From contig OZ014416.1 of assembly GCA_963965975.1 (NCBI GenBank), positions 744,001-808,000 on the forward strand: 64,000 nt of DNA, given 5' to 3'. Below, piece after piece: positions 13,101 through 23,664 of the stretch. The notes beneath the pieces were generated by a model, which was given only the letters and a program-made list of their open reading frames with translations, ran no database searches and was not told the origin of the DNA. This DNA is from Xestospongia bergquistia. Its lineage: Eukaryota > Porifera > Demospongiae > Haplosclerida > Petrosiidae. Made by a program: the position numbers and the translations under genes. Position 1 is the stretch's first letter. Every line of letters begins with the position of its first letter.

Positions 13101-13620
13101 TGTGTCACATTTGACTGTTATAAGTGTTATTGATGATGTCAACACTGGTGTTTATTATTGTCGTGCTATGTTTGATATTGGTAGTACACAGACTGATACT
13201 GGAAATTTAGCTCAACAACGTAGGTTGATGGATGGATGAATAGTTGGTTAATGATAGATGAATGGATGGATAGATAAATAGATTAATGGACAGATATTTT
13301 GAGTGTTGACATTTTTCTTTAAATTTATAGCTTACTTGGGCGTCGTATTCACTCCAGATTCACCTTTGATAGTTAACCAAGGAGAACAAATTAATATTGA
13401 GTGTACCTTTGAATGTGAACCTATGTGTGGTGGCTATCAATCTAAATGGGATGAAACAAATCTTCCTACTGGCTTGACAGCAAGAATGGACTTTACTAGA
13501 CGAAGGGCTTTTTTAGAAGCTACCTCAGCTACCAGTGAGATGTCTGGATTTTATACATGTAACATAATACGTAATAGTATGACAGAAACCTCTGGTCGTT
13601 ACGAAATTAAAGTGTCTTGA
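4161..13620 (+). CDS. Secreted multidomain protein: LDLa x3, vWA x2, about 12 Ig domains, mucin-like segment
   Basis: Twenty-one coding exons join in one frame (6501 coding bases, 2166 residues), almost all with phase-1 junctions. Order by residue: signal peptide 1-32; three Cys-rich LDL-receptor class A type repeats 37-171 (for example CDGNNDCANG); Ig 172-268; vWA 269-582 with the MIDAS motif DESGSM; two Ig 583-766; second vWA 767-1065, again DESGSM; four Ig 1066-1449; Ser/Thr/Pro mucin-like repeats 1450-1680; five Ig 1681-2166. No membrane helix or GPI-like tail follows the last Ig; the protein ends at TGA, so it is probably secreted or matrix-associated. A metal-dependent adhesion role is inferred from MIDAS and Ig content. 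It converges on the Eph-type receptor array, and its 3' third is duplicated at 17714-19293. I know of no exact orthologue. Confidence 0.88.
4787..4857 (+). repeat. Long CT-rich tract used as polypyrimidine tract
   Basis: About 70 bases of almost pure C/T lie directly before the acceptor of the 10-base microexon. Confidence 0.8.
4860..4869 (+). other. 10-base microexon
   Basis: The ten bases AACCAACCTG lie between a pyrimidine-rich acceptor (TTTTCAG) and a consensus donor (GTAAGT). Including them joins the phase-0 signal exon (4161-4259) to the phase-1 LDLa exon at 5199; skipping them would break the frame. Confidence 0.8.
6260..6400 (+). repeat. Degenerate GGAT/GACA tetranucleotide repeat in intron
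   Basis: Irregular ATGGATGG, ACAGACAG and AATGGATA units fill the intron before the first vWA exon. Similar stretches recur in introns at about 10118-10160, 13225-13290, 18885-18960, 42440-42560, 46155-46200, 48745-48830, 49430-49560 and 62580-62640. Confidence 0.8.
9151..9269 (+). repeat. 52-base tandem repeat in intron
   Basis: Two near-identical 52-base copies (9151-9202 and 9203-9254), each starting CCTCTAGAGTTTTCA, are followed by a partial third. They lie in the intron between the second vWA exon and the following Ig exon. Confidence 0.9.
11179..11553 (+). repeat. Coding minisatellite of 48/45-base units (mucin-like)
   Basis: Eight in-frame units encode SSAPPTMSSLVQSSVA (48 bases) or the one-residue-shorter SSAPPTMSLIQSSVA (45 bases). 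They lie inside the exon at 10994-11686 of the Ig/vWA gene. Both lengths are multiples of three, so copy-number change keeps the frame. The Ser/Thr/Pro composition suggests an O-glycosylated spacer. Confidence 0.92.
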
Positions 13621-14477
13621 TGTTATTAAATGGACATTGCTATTTTTCTATTCTTTCTCTGATGGTCACTCCCTTCCTCTCCCTCTTTCACAATTTTAAC
13701 ATTAGTTGCATCATAATAATAGCAGGTAGACATTGTTTTATTAAAAATTGAGTTTTTTCTACTTTTATAAATCATTAACTTCTCTTTCTTATTCATGTAA
13801 TGAGTTAAAAGTGAAATACAACAGCTTTTGTCTAAGAATTTCATTTGGTAATTATAAAAAATACAAGGTTGGTCTCATATTAGAATATGTGTATTATCTT
13901 AACAAGTTTAATTTTGTTCATGAAGAGGACCTGCTGCAGTAGTCTCTACTACATCTGCTGTAATGTTGTTTTAGTAAAGAATTTGTATATAATGTCTTGT
14001 TCAGCTTGTATAATGTTAGTTATAATAATAAATAATGAAAACGTGAGCTTTAAATTTAGTTATAGTTAACATTGAATACAATAATTCTGTGATATAATTT
14101 ATTATAGTAATCTATTTGCACTATGTTTATCATGTCACAAACTATGGCTCCCTGTAAAGCATAAATGTCACAAACTATGGCTCCCTGTAAAGCATAAACG
14201 TCACAAACTATGGCTCCCTGTAAAGCATTATGTCACAAACTATATCTTCATGTAAAGCATTATGTCACAAACTATGTCTAGTGATAAGAATGCAATGTCA
14301 TCAAATGTTAATGTTAGTTGAAACAAAACAAAACATTATTTACAATATTAATACAATGGCTGTCTTTCACAAGTTTGATGTTCAAAGGTTAGTTAATTGA
14401 AATTCTTTTAGTTGTATTTGACTATATTTAAAAGAGGCCTTTATTAAATTAACTTCAGTTTTTATTAAACATAAACA
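13621..14477. other. Convergent 3' region between Ig gene and EphL-1
   Basis: No exon was recognised. It carries the 33-base repeats at 14133-14280 and probably the 3' UTRs of both facing genes. The counterpart in the duplicate is 19294-20149. Confidence 0.6.
14133..14280. repeat. 33-base tandem repeat, five units
   Basis: Units begin TGTCACAAACTATG and are spaced 32 to 33 bases (14133, 14166, 14199, 14231, 14263). They lie in the 3' region shared by two convergent genes. Confidence 0.9.
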
Positions 14478-17412
14478 CTAAATCTTTGTTTCCAATGGTA
14501 TGTACTTCTCTTTATAGCTTAACTTCTTTTTTCTTCTCTTCAACAATTTATGAACTATACATATAAAAATGATAGCAACAAGTAAGAGAAGACAAATGGA
14601 AACAACAAGACCCAAAGAAACAGATAGTGCTCTATTTGAAGAGGTTTGTGGCTCTAAAATTAAACATTTAAATAATATATTAAGTAATTATACATGTACC
14701 TTCACAAAATCCATTGTTACTTAATTCATAACCAGGATTACAAGTACAATTAGTTGCACCAGATATAGTGGAGGTACTGTTACCAGGACACTTCTTACAT
14801 GAGTCATTACCTTGAGATAACTTGAAGTAACCTTTTAAACAAGCTATATGTGCATAAGATATAACATACTAAAGATTGAAATATATCATACTTACCATCA
14901 CAAAAGCCATTGTTACTTAATTCATAACCAGGATTACAAGTACAATTAGTTGCACCAGATGTAGTGGAGGTGCTGTTATCAGGACACTTCTTACATGAGT
15001 CATTACCTTGAGATAACTTGAAGTAACCTTTTAAACAAGCTATATGTGCATAAGATATAACATACTAAAGATTGAAATATATCATACTTACCATCACAAA
15101 AGCCATTGTTACTTAATTCATAACCAGGATTACAAGTACAATTAGTTGCACCAGATGTAGTGGAGGTGCTGTTATCAGGACACTTCTTACATGAGTCATT
15201 ACCTTGAGATAACTTGAAGTAACCTTTTAAACAAGCTATATGTGCATAAGATATAACATACTAAAGATTGAAATATATCATACTTACCATCACAAAAGCC
15301 ATTGTTACTTAATTCATAACCAGGATTACAAGTACAATTAGTTGCACCAGATGTAGTGGAGGTGCTGTTATCAGGACACTTCTTACATAAATTATTACCT
15401 TGAAATGACTTAAAGTAACCTTCTAAACAAGCTATTGTGTATAAGATATAACATACTGAACATTGAAATATATCATACTTACCATCACAAGAGATAGTGT
15501 TACTTAATTCATAACCAGAATTACAAGAACATGAGACAGCTACATTATCCCAAACTCCATTTAGTCCACATGTTAACTGAAGATTAGCTGACACTAGACT
15601 AGCATTATCTACACAGCTACCAACAGTGTCAATGTCTTGAGAGTAGCCTAATGTTTGTGGATAAATGACCAAGTTTTTCACTTGAGATAGACATTCGTTA
15701 GGAGTAGTGACAGTAATACTGACAGTCCTGTTAACATCATTGACAGAGTCTTGATCAGATACTCCATTTCCTGCTCTAACACTCACAGTATAAGTTGTAG
15801 AAAGATTTAATCCAGCGAAAGTATATTGTGTATCAGTTATATTAACTGTTTTATTAATAGATCTACCAGTAATAGTTACAATATAGAAGATATCTGTACG
15901 ACCTCCTGTATCACTGGGTGCAGTCCAAGTTATGTTGAATGAGGTACCTGTTGTGCTAGTATTATGAAGACCCAAAGGAGAAGTAGGAGGAGCTAAGATA
16001 ATGGAAGGAGAAAGTGAAAATATTAAATTGTTTCAGAAATTGAATGAAAACAAAGTAGTTATGAAACAATGCAATGATTTGTGTATAATTGAAAAAGTCA
16101 TACTAATATTATATAACATTTTATCACTTGACACTATATCTAATTAACTAATAAGGACAGATCATGAGTACAATAATCACAATAAAAGGTTATATTCAAT
16201 TAGGACTACACACCCACATACTGTTAGTTTAAGTTGAGTAACAATTTGCTCTATTAAATACTCACCAGTACAAGCTGTAGTAACATTTTCATATCTACTT
16301 CGATAATAACCTGTTAAACAGGTACAGTTAATAGCACCAGATGTAGTGGAGGTACTGTTATCAGGACACACCTTACATGAGTCATTACCTTGAAATGACT
16401 TAAAGTAACCTTCTAAACAAGCTATTGTGTATAAGATATAACATATTGAACATTGAAATATATCATACTTACCATCACAAGAGATAGTGTTATTTAATTC
16501 ATAACCAGGATTACAAGTACATGAGACATCTACATTATCCCAAACTCCATTTAGTTCACAAGTTAACTGAACATTAGCTGACAATGGACTAGCATTCTCT
16601 GCACAACTACCAATAATGTCTATGTCTTGAGAGAAACTAATACTAGGAGCAACTGTTTGTGGATAAATGATCAGGTTTTTCACTTGATAAGGACATATGT
16701 CATAGTACACTACAAGACGTTGTATTGCTGTACAAGATCCTTTATCTATTATTGCTAGATATAGACCAGTAGAAGTGACTTTAAATCTGCCCTGACGAAA
16801 GGAGAATCTATCTTGTCCAGCAGTGTGAATAAGTCGTACTCCTGTATCATAATAGGCACTACTATTATTACGAAATGTTTCATTGATCTCATTAGTTTGA
16901 AAGGCTGAAACTGAGTATGACTGTTGACAGTTAGTACAAGTGCTATCAGTAGCAAATGTCACATTAATGGTCAGTTCTTTAACTCCAACATCAGTGATAT
17001 TGATATATTGAGTTATTAACCAATTGTCTTGTCCTGATTGATCAGTGCCACAAGCTAAAAGATAATGCTTACATTCAATGCCTTGATTATTGTCATACCA
17101 CTGTAAGTAGAAACATATATATGTTATTGTATTATAGTATGTACAACTTACTCTTCGATAGAAAGTACTATTAGGTTCATCAAAATCAACAGATAACCAG
17201 ATACCATTACCTCCTGTAGCAGTCACTAGAGCACCAGATCTATAATTCTGTGTATCCACCAATATATGTTCAGTATTAGAGGTAGGTATTCTACCACTCT
17301 GATCTAGACAATAGTTATCAGCATCACCAGGAGCCACTGACTGAGTAACTACCACTGTAGTAACATATATGGACAACAAGAGAGACAGATAATAACTAGT
17401 AACACCCTTCAT
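14478..17412 (-). CDS. EphL-1: kinase-less Eph-type receptor with repeated EGF exons
   Basis: Ten exons join in phase (768 residues): 17152-17412, 16473-17100, 16266-16421, 15483-15992, four EGF exons of 144 bases (15288-15431, 15092-15235, 14896-15039, 14700-14843) and 14478-14653. Order: signal peptide; ephrin-receptor ligand-binding domain (DNWLITQYI, GLYLAIIDKGSC and RLVVYYDICP match Eph hallmarks); sushi-like and EGF-like Cys-rich region (to about 348); one FN3 (349-446); a second sushi-like module fused within the same exon; four EGF-like modules (519-710); membrane helix (about 720-743). The basic tail is about 25 residues, ending KYIPLETKI. No kinase or SAM domain follows; TAG is at 14478-14480. 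The domain order differs from all other members, indicating exon shuffling. Ligand and signalling role are unknown. Confidence 0.85.
14699..15481 (-). repeat. Tandem exon-intron repeat, 196-base period
   Basis: A 144-base EGF exon plus a 52-base intron is repeated at 196-base spacing (copy edges at about 14699, 14894, 15090, 15286). The copies are nearly identical. Every exon is symmetrical (phase 1 to phase 1), so each insertion keeps the receptor frame. Confidence 0.93.
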
Positions 17413-17423
17413 TACTGTGCTGG

Positions 17424-17431
17424 TTACGTAA
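17424..17431. promoter_or_regulatory. TTACGTAA palindrome, 12 bases 5' of EphL-1 start
   Basis: Palindromic bZIP-like octamer at a fixed position before the ATG. The same distance is seen in three other members. Function is inferred from motif and spacing. Confidence 0.4.
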
Positions 17432-17527
17432 TAATAATTATTAATATTCATAAAATAATTCTTAAAATTAATTATTACTACAAAAATAAACTAAGAAATA
17501 TAATTTTTCCAAAAGTTTCCTGCAAAT

Positions 17528-17713
17528 TTATATAATTATTAAATATATGACTTTCTCTTTTTGTTTTTTCAAAGAGACATCATTTTGTTTGTCATCAACA
17601 GATTCATAAGAAGGACCAGTATTTATGGCAGCTGTAGAAGTCTCCTCTACTTTAGTTTTAATGTAGTCACGGTGACCATCTTGTCTTTGTAGGAAAATAT
17701 CTTGAGTTTTGTG
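17528..17713 (-). pseudogene. Orphan receptor tail fragment
   Basis: Encodes SHKTQDIFLQRQDGHRDY through PSYESV to the stop, matching the end of the type-2 cytoplasmic tails at 27375 and 32765. Everything upstream of it (membrane helix and ectodomain) is missing. The sequence is cut at 17713/17714 by the duplicated Ig cassette on the other strand. Confidence 0.85.
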
Positions 17714-19293
17714 AGAATTTGATCCCAAAACACAAGAGGGACTGTATCATTGTAGAGCTGTTGTTAAAATGGGTGGTGATGATGTTGATATGAAAGATTC
17801 AAAATCTATTGATATACGAGGTCAGTGTACTGTGTCTAATTCTATCTCCATTCAATAACTTTTTCAATAGATGGAACGCTATCAGTATCTGTTGAATCTG
17901 AGGATTACACTTTTGATCTTGGAGCTAACATTAGCATTCCATGCAATACCAGTGTACCTCAACAATTGTATGGATCTACTCCCCACTTAGTAACCGACTA
18001 CCTCCTAATGGCATATCCAATCAGATAGATGAAACGTCAGCTGTTCTTTTGATAACTAGATTTATAGGTAGCAACCAAGGTACTTACCAGTGTAGCGCTA
18101 ACACTGGTACAATGACTGATTCAAAACAAATTCAAATTAATGAGAGAGGTATGTTTGTTTCTATGTTTGTCTCTCTAGCTCTATTCCTCCATTCATTTGT
18201 CTATCTCTGTTAATCTATCCATCTTAATATTATATATATTATATCTTTTCTCTGTCATGTGTTTGATTTTCATTTTAATTTTATACAGAAATTCTTAAGT
18301 TTGCAGTCGGACCTCCTTCCATTATTCAAGCAATGTCAGATGTAACATCAGAGCGACCAATCAAATTCACTTGCAATGTCACATGCAAATGTGGCGGAGC
18401 TAAAGTCAACTGGACAACCGACAATGGTCGCCCTTTCCCAGCTGGAACAATCATTAATACTGGGTTCACAGGTCGAGAGGCAAGTTTGAGATTTTCTTCC
18501 AGTAAAAACATTAATGGCGGTTATACTTGTGTGATCACTCATCCAACACTGGGTAGATTGTCTCGTAATGTGTCAGTTTTAATATTACCAGATCCAATGA
18601 TAACAGTTACCCCAGAGGAGGCAACAGTACCAAGAGAATCAAATTTTACGTTTGTTTGTGAGGCTAATTGTCCAGTGAGGACATTTATATGGACTCGGGG
18701 ACCCTCTGGATCATTACCTGTTAGTGTTATTGTGACAACTATAAGTGATACTGTGTCACATTTGACTGTTATAAGTGTTATTGATGATGTCAACACTGGT
18801 GTTTATTATTGTCGTGCTATGTTTGATATAGGTAGTACACAGACTGATACTGGAAATTTAGCTCAACAACGTAAGTTGATGGATGAATGGTTTGATGGAT
18901 GGATGAATAGTTGGTTAATGATAGATGAATGGATGGATAGATAAATGGATTAATGGACAGATATTTTGAGTGTTGACAATTTTTTTAAAATTTATAGCTT
19001 ACTTGGGCATCGTATTCGATCCAGATTCACCTTTGATAGTCAACCAAGGAGAACAAATTAAAGTTGAGTGCACCTTTGAATGTGAACCTAGGTGTGGTGG
19101 CTATCAATCTAAATGGGATGAAACAAACCTTCCTACTGGCTTGACAGCAAGTATGGATTTCACTGGACGAATGGCTTCTTTAACAGCTACCTCAGCTACC
19201 AGTGAGATGTCTGGATTTTATACATGTAATATAGTACTTACAGCTAATAGTATGACAGAAACCTCTGGTCGTTACGAAATTAGAGTGACTTGA
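17714..19293 (+). pseudogene. Truncated copy of the 3' third of the Ig/vWA gene
   Basis: Homologous to 12060-13620, with the same four exons and splice sites. It begins inside an Ig exon with no start codon, signal peptide or promoter. One C is missing near 17957 (ACCCTC in the original, ACCTC here), which shifts the frame in the second Ig exon. The later two exons (18289-18870 and 18998-19293) remain open and end at TGA. It has few other changes, so it is young. It could still be transcribed from a neighbour, but a functional product is unlikely. Confidence 0.85.
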
Positions 19294-19802
19294 TATTATT
19301 AAATGGACACTTTTCTGTTCTGTCTGTGATGGTCACTCTCTTCCTCTCCCATCTTTCACAATTTTAACATTAGTTGTATCATAATAATAGCAGGTAGACA
19401 TTGTTTTATTAAAAATTGAGTTTTTTTCTACTTTTATAAATCATTAACTTCTCTTTCTTATTCATGTAATGAGTTAAAAGTGAAATACAACAGCTTTTGT
19501 CTAAGAATTTCATTTGGTAATTATAAAAAATACAAGGTTGGTCTCATATTAGAATATGTGTATTTATCTTAACAAGTTTAATTTTGTTCATGAGGAGGAC
19601 CTGTTGCAGTAGTTTCTACTACATCTGCTGTAATGTTGTTTTAGTAAAGAATTTGTATATAATGTCTTGTTCAGTTTGTATAATGTTAGTTATAATAATA
19701 AATAATGAAAACGTGAGCTTTAAATTTAGTTATAGTTAACATTGAATACAATAATTCTGTGATATAATTTATTATAGTAATCTATTTGCACTACATTTAT
19801 CA

Positions 19803-19950
19803 TGTCACAAACTATGGCTCCCTCTAAAGCATAAATGTCACAAACTATGGCTCCCTGTAAACCATAAATGTCACAAACTATGGCTCCCTGTAAACCATAA
19901 ATGTCACAAACTATATCTTCCTGTAAAGCATAAATGTCACAAACTATGTC
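19803..19950. repeat. 33-base tandem repeat, second copy of the array
   Basis: TGTCACAAACTATG-led units at 19803, 19836, 19869, 19902 and 19934; the duplicate of 14133-14280 with slightly different unit sequences. Confidence 0.9.
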
Positions 19951-20149
19951 TAGTGATAAGAATGCAATGTCATCAAATGTTAATGTTAGTTGAAACAAAA
20001 CAAAACATTATTTACAATATTAATACAATGGCTGTCTTTCACAAGTTTGATGTTCAAAGGTTAGTTAATTGAAATTCTTTTAGTTGTATTTGACTATATT
20101 TAAAAGAGGCCTTTATTAAATTAACTTCAGTTTGTATTAAACATAAACA

Positions 20150-22891
20150 CTAAATCTTTGTTTCCAATGGTATGTAGTGCTCTCTATAGCTTAACTTCCT
20201 TTTTCTTCTCTTCAACAATTTATGAACTATACATATAAAAATGATAGCAACAAGTAAGAGAAGACAAATAGAAATAACAAGACCCAAAGAAACAGATAGT
20301 GCTCTATTTGAAGAGGTTTGTGGCTCTAAAATTAAACATTTAAATAATATATTAAGTAATTATACATGTACCTTCAGTGCGGACATATATCTGAGAACTA
20401 GACACTTCACCTGGACCATATTGATTAATAGCTCGAATCTATAGTACATTAATATTACATACAATTATTAGATTTAATACTACTTACCCAGATATAATAT
20501 GTCTCTGGTTGGATATCAAGATTATCTAAATCATATCTAGTTGCTGTATTGGGTAATGTAATTGCCACTCTAGCCTCAGCACTATTGTTAACAATGTTAA
20601 TGAGTATATGATATCCCTGTAGAGTCCCATATATATTAGCAGGTGCTGTCCATGTTAAAATAGAGGCAACTCCAGTAACCTGTGATGTCATCAAGTTAAC
20701 ATCCAGAGGTTTTGTTGGACCAGGGTTAGCAGTAGTGACAGTAATACTGACAGTCCTGTTAACATCATTACTAGAGTCTTGATCAGATACTCCATTTCCT
20801 GCTCTAACACTTACAGTATAAGTTGTAGAATAATTTAATCCAGTGAAAGTATATTGTGTATCAGTTATATTAACTGTTTCATTAATATATCCACCAGTAA
20901 TAGTTACAATATAGAAGATATCTGTACGACCTCCTGTATCACTGGGTACAGTCCAAGTTATGTTGAATGAGGTAATCAATGTACTAGTGTTATGAAGACC
21001 CATAGGAGAAGTAGGAGGAGCTAAGGTAAGGGAAGTAAAAATATTAAATTGTTTCAGAAATTACAAAGTAGTTATGAAACAATGCAATGATTTATGTATA
21101 ATTGAAAAATCATATTAATGTCATCATGACTCCTGTTATAAAAACGTGATAAGAACTTTTCATGAATTAATTTTTGCATAGTACAAGTGAGTAATGGTTT
21201 ATGAAACTACAATAAAACCATACTTTGACAATTAACTACATCATGGATTTACCACAGTAGTTTACATAAAATGGTGTTTGTGGTCCAAATTAAAATATAA
21301 TATTAAGTATGGAGATAATATACACAATGCTGACACTTACCAGTACAATTTGTAGTAACATCTTCATATCCACTTCGATAATAACCTGTTATACAGGTAC
21401 AGTTAGTTGCACCAGATGTAGTGGAGTTACTGTTATCAGGACACACCTTACATAAGTCATTACCTTGAAATGACTTAAAGTGACCTTCTAAACAAGCTAT
21501 TGTGTATAAGATATAACATATTGAACATAGAAATATATCATACTTACCATCACAAAATCCATTGTTACTTAATTCATAACCAGGATTACAAGTACAATTA
21601 GTTGCACCAGATGTAGTGGAGTTACTGTTATCAGGACACAGCTTACATGAGTCATTACCTTGAAATGACTTAAAATGACCTTTTAAACAAGCTATTATGT
21701 AGAAGATATAACATATTGAACATAGAAATATATCATACTTACCATCACAAAATCCATTGTTACTTAATTCATAACCAGGATTACAAGTACAATTAGTTGC
21801 ACCAGATATAGTGGAGTTACTGTTATTAGGACACAGCTTACATGAGTCATTACCTTGAAATGACTTGAAATAACCTTCTGAACAAGCTATTGTGTATATA
21901 AGATATAATATATTGAACATTGAAATATATCATACTTACCACCACAAGAGATAGTGTTATTTAATTCATAGCCAGGATTACAAGAACATGAGACATTTAC
22001 GTCATCCCAAACTCCATTTAGTTCACAAATTAACTGAAGATTAGCTGACACTGGACTAGCATTCTCTACACAGCTACCATTAATGTCTATGTCCTGAGAA
22101 AAACTAATACTAGGAGCAACTGTTTGTGGATAAATGATCAGGTTTTTCACTTGATAAGGACATATGTCATAGTACACTACAAGACGTTTTATTACTATAC
22201 AAGAACCTTTATCTGTTACTGCTAAATATAGACCAGTAGAAGTGACATTAAATCTGCCCTGAACAGAAGAAAGGTTGCTTTGTCTGGCAGGGTGAACGAG
22301 TTGCACTCCTGTGTCATAATAGACATTACTATTATTACGAGATGTCTCATTGATCTCATTAGTTTGAAAGGTTGAAATTGAATATGACTGTGAGCAGTTA
22401 GTACAAGTACTATCAGTAGCAAATGTTACATTAATGGTCAGTTCTTCAACTCCAACATCAGTGATATTGATATATTGAGTTATTAGCCAATTATCTTGTC
22501 CTGATTGATCAGTGCCAAAAACTGTAAGATTATGTTCACAATGATTACCTTGATTATTATCATACCAACCCTGTAAAAAGAAATTTAAAATGTGAGACAA
22601 TAAAAAGAATAAAAGTTAATTTACTATTTGATGAGAAAGATTGGTATTACTTGGTTCATCAAAATCAACAGATAACCAGATACCATTACCTCCTGTAGCA
22701 GTCACTAGAGCACCAGATCTATAATTCTGTGTATCCACCAATATATGTTCAGTATTAGAGGTAGGTACTCTACCAATCTGATTTAGACAATATCTATCAG
22801 CATCACCAGGAGTCACTGACTGAGTAACTACCACTGTAGTAACATATATGGACAACAAGAGAGACAGATAATAACTAGTAACACCCTCCAT
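20150..22891 (-). CDS. EphL-2: kinase-less Eph-type receptor, three EGF and two FN3 domains
   Basis: Eight exons join in phase (705 residues): 22625-22891, 21940-22570, 21743-21886, 21548-21691, 21341-21496, 20488-21020, 20372-20438 and 20150-20325. Order: signal peptide; ephrin-receptor ligand-binding domain (GTDQSGQDNWLITQY, paired Cys in STCTNCSQSY) and sushi-like module to about 299; three EGF-like modules to 447; two FN3 domains (448-647); membrane helix about 657-680; basic tail ending HYIPLETKI. The first intron differs from the other members (about 54 bases, different sequence), and the ligand-binding domain has NHCEHNLTVFG in place of ECKHYLLACG, so this is a divergent allele type. 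The last two exons lie inside the duplicated cassette, so its tail is nearly identical to that of EphL-1. No kinase domain is present. Confidence 0.87.
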
Positions 22892-22902
22892 TACCGTGCT
22901 AG

Positions 22903-22910
22903 TTACGTAA
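22903..22910. promoter_or_regulatory. TTACGTAA palindrome, 12 bases 5' of EphL-2 start
   Basis: Same octamer and spacing as upstream of EphL-1, EphL-4 and the pseudogene starting at 27250. Confidence 0.4.
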
Positions 22911-23054
22911 AAGACATAAGAACAATATTATTGTCTTGTAATAATTAATATTAATAACTATTAATATTATTATATAATTATTAATAATTATTATTACTAC
23001 AAAAATTTGCTAAGAAATATTTTTTCCAGAAGTCCCTGCAAATTTATATAATTT

Positions 23055-23664
23055 TTATATATGTAACTTTCTCCTTTTGTATTTTAAAAGAGACATCATA
23101 TTGTTTTCATTAACAGATCCAGAAGAAGGAGCAGTGTTCGTGGCAGTTGTAGAAGTCTCCTCTACTTTAATTTTAATGTAACCATAGCAACCATCTTGTC
23201 TTTGCAGAGATTTCTTGAGTTTTGTGTGATGATGAGTAGATCCGTATGATTGTTGAGGGTACACTGGTGTTACATACATTAGCTCCAAGATCAAAAGTAT
23301 ATAATCTTCAGATTCAAGGGAAGCTAGTGAATGGAGATAGAATTTCACACAGTATACTAACCTTGTATATCAATATGTTTGATTCCTCAATCTCAACAAC
23401 ATCACCACCCTTTTCAACAACAGATCTACAATGTAAAGTGCCTCTTAACCAGATACCATTACCTCCTGTAGCATTCACTAGAGCACCAGATCTATAATTC
23501 AGTGTATCCACCAATATCTGTTCAGTATTAGAGGTAGGTACTCTACCACTCTGATCTAGACAATAGCTATCAGCATCACCAAGAGCCACTGACTGAGTAA
23601 CTACCACTGTAGTAACATATATGGACAATAAGAGAGACAGATAACAACTAGTAACTCTCTCCAT
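23055..23664 (-). pseudogene. Chimeric receptor fragment with inverted Ig-gene insert
   Basis: Read on the minus strand, it starts with the signal peptide and first exon of a receptor (MERVTSCYLSLLL, from 23664). It breaks off after GGNGIWL and continues at 23446 into a 211-base piece (23236-23446) homologous to 12081-12327 of the Ig/vWA gene. It then re-enters a type-2 receptor tail (23055-23235), which carries frame damage. The membrane helix, FN3 and most of the ligand-binding domain are gone. The first exon is fused at its 5' side directly to the EGF exon of the next copy. Confidence 0.82.

Larger units (their letters stand above)
12060..14704 (+). repeat. Segmental duplication, copy 1 (convergent 3' cassette)
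   Basis: This segment runs from inside an Ig exon of the plus-strand gene, through its stop and the facing 3' end of receptor EphL-1, to the splice donor preceding the membrane-helix exon. It matches 17714-20376 almost base for base apart from scattered substitutions and small indels. Confidence 0.92.
17714..20376 (+). repeat. Segmental duplication, copy 2
   Basis: Second copy of 12060-14704. Its left edge cuts into the tail exon of a receptor gene at 17713/17714. Its right edge falls at the shared hexamer CCTTCA, where EphL-1 and EphL-2 stop matching. Confidence 0.92.

Noticed and set aside
13620..13990. Search for a membrane-helix exon after the last Ig domain of the Ig/vWA gene
   Set aside because: The stop codon is in the same place in both duplicate copies and I found no in-phase acceptor followed by a hydrophobic exon.
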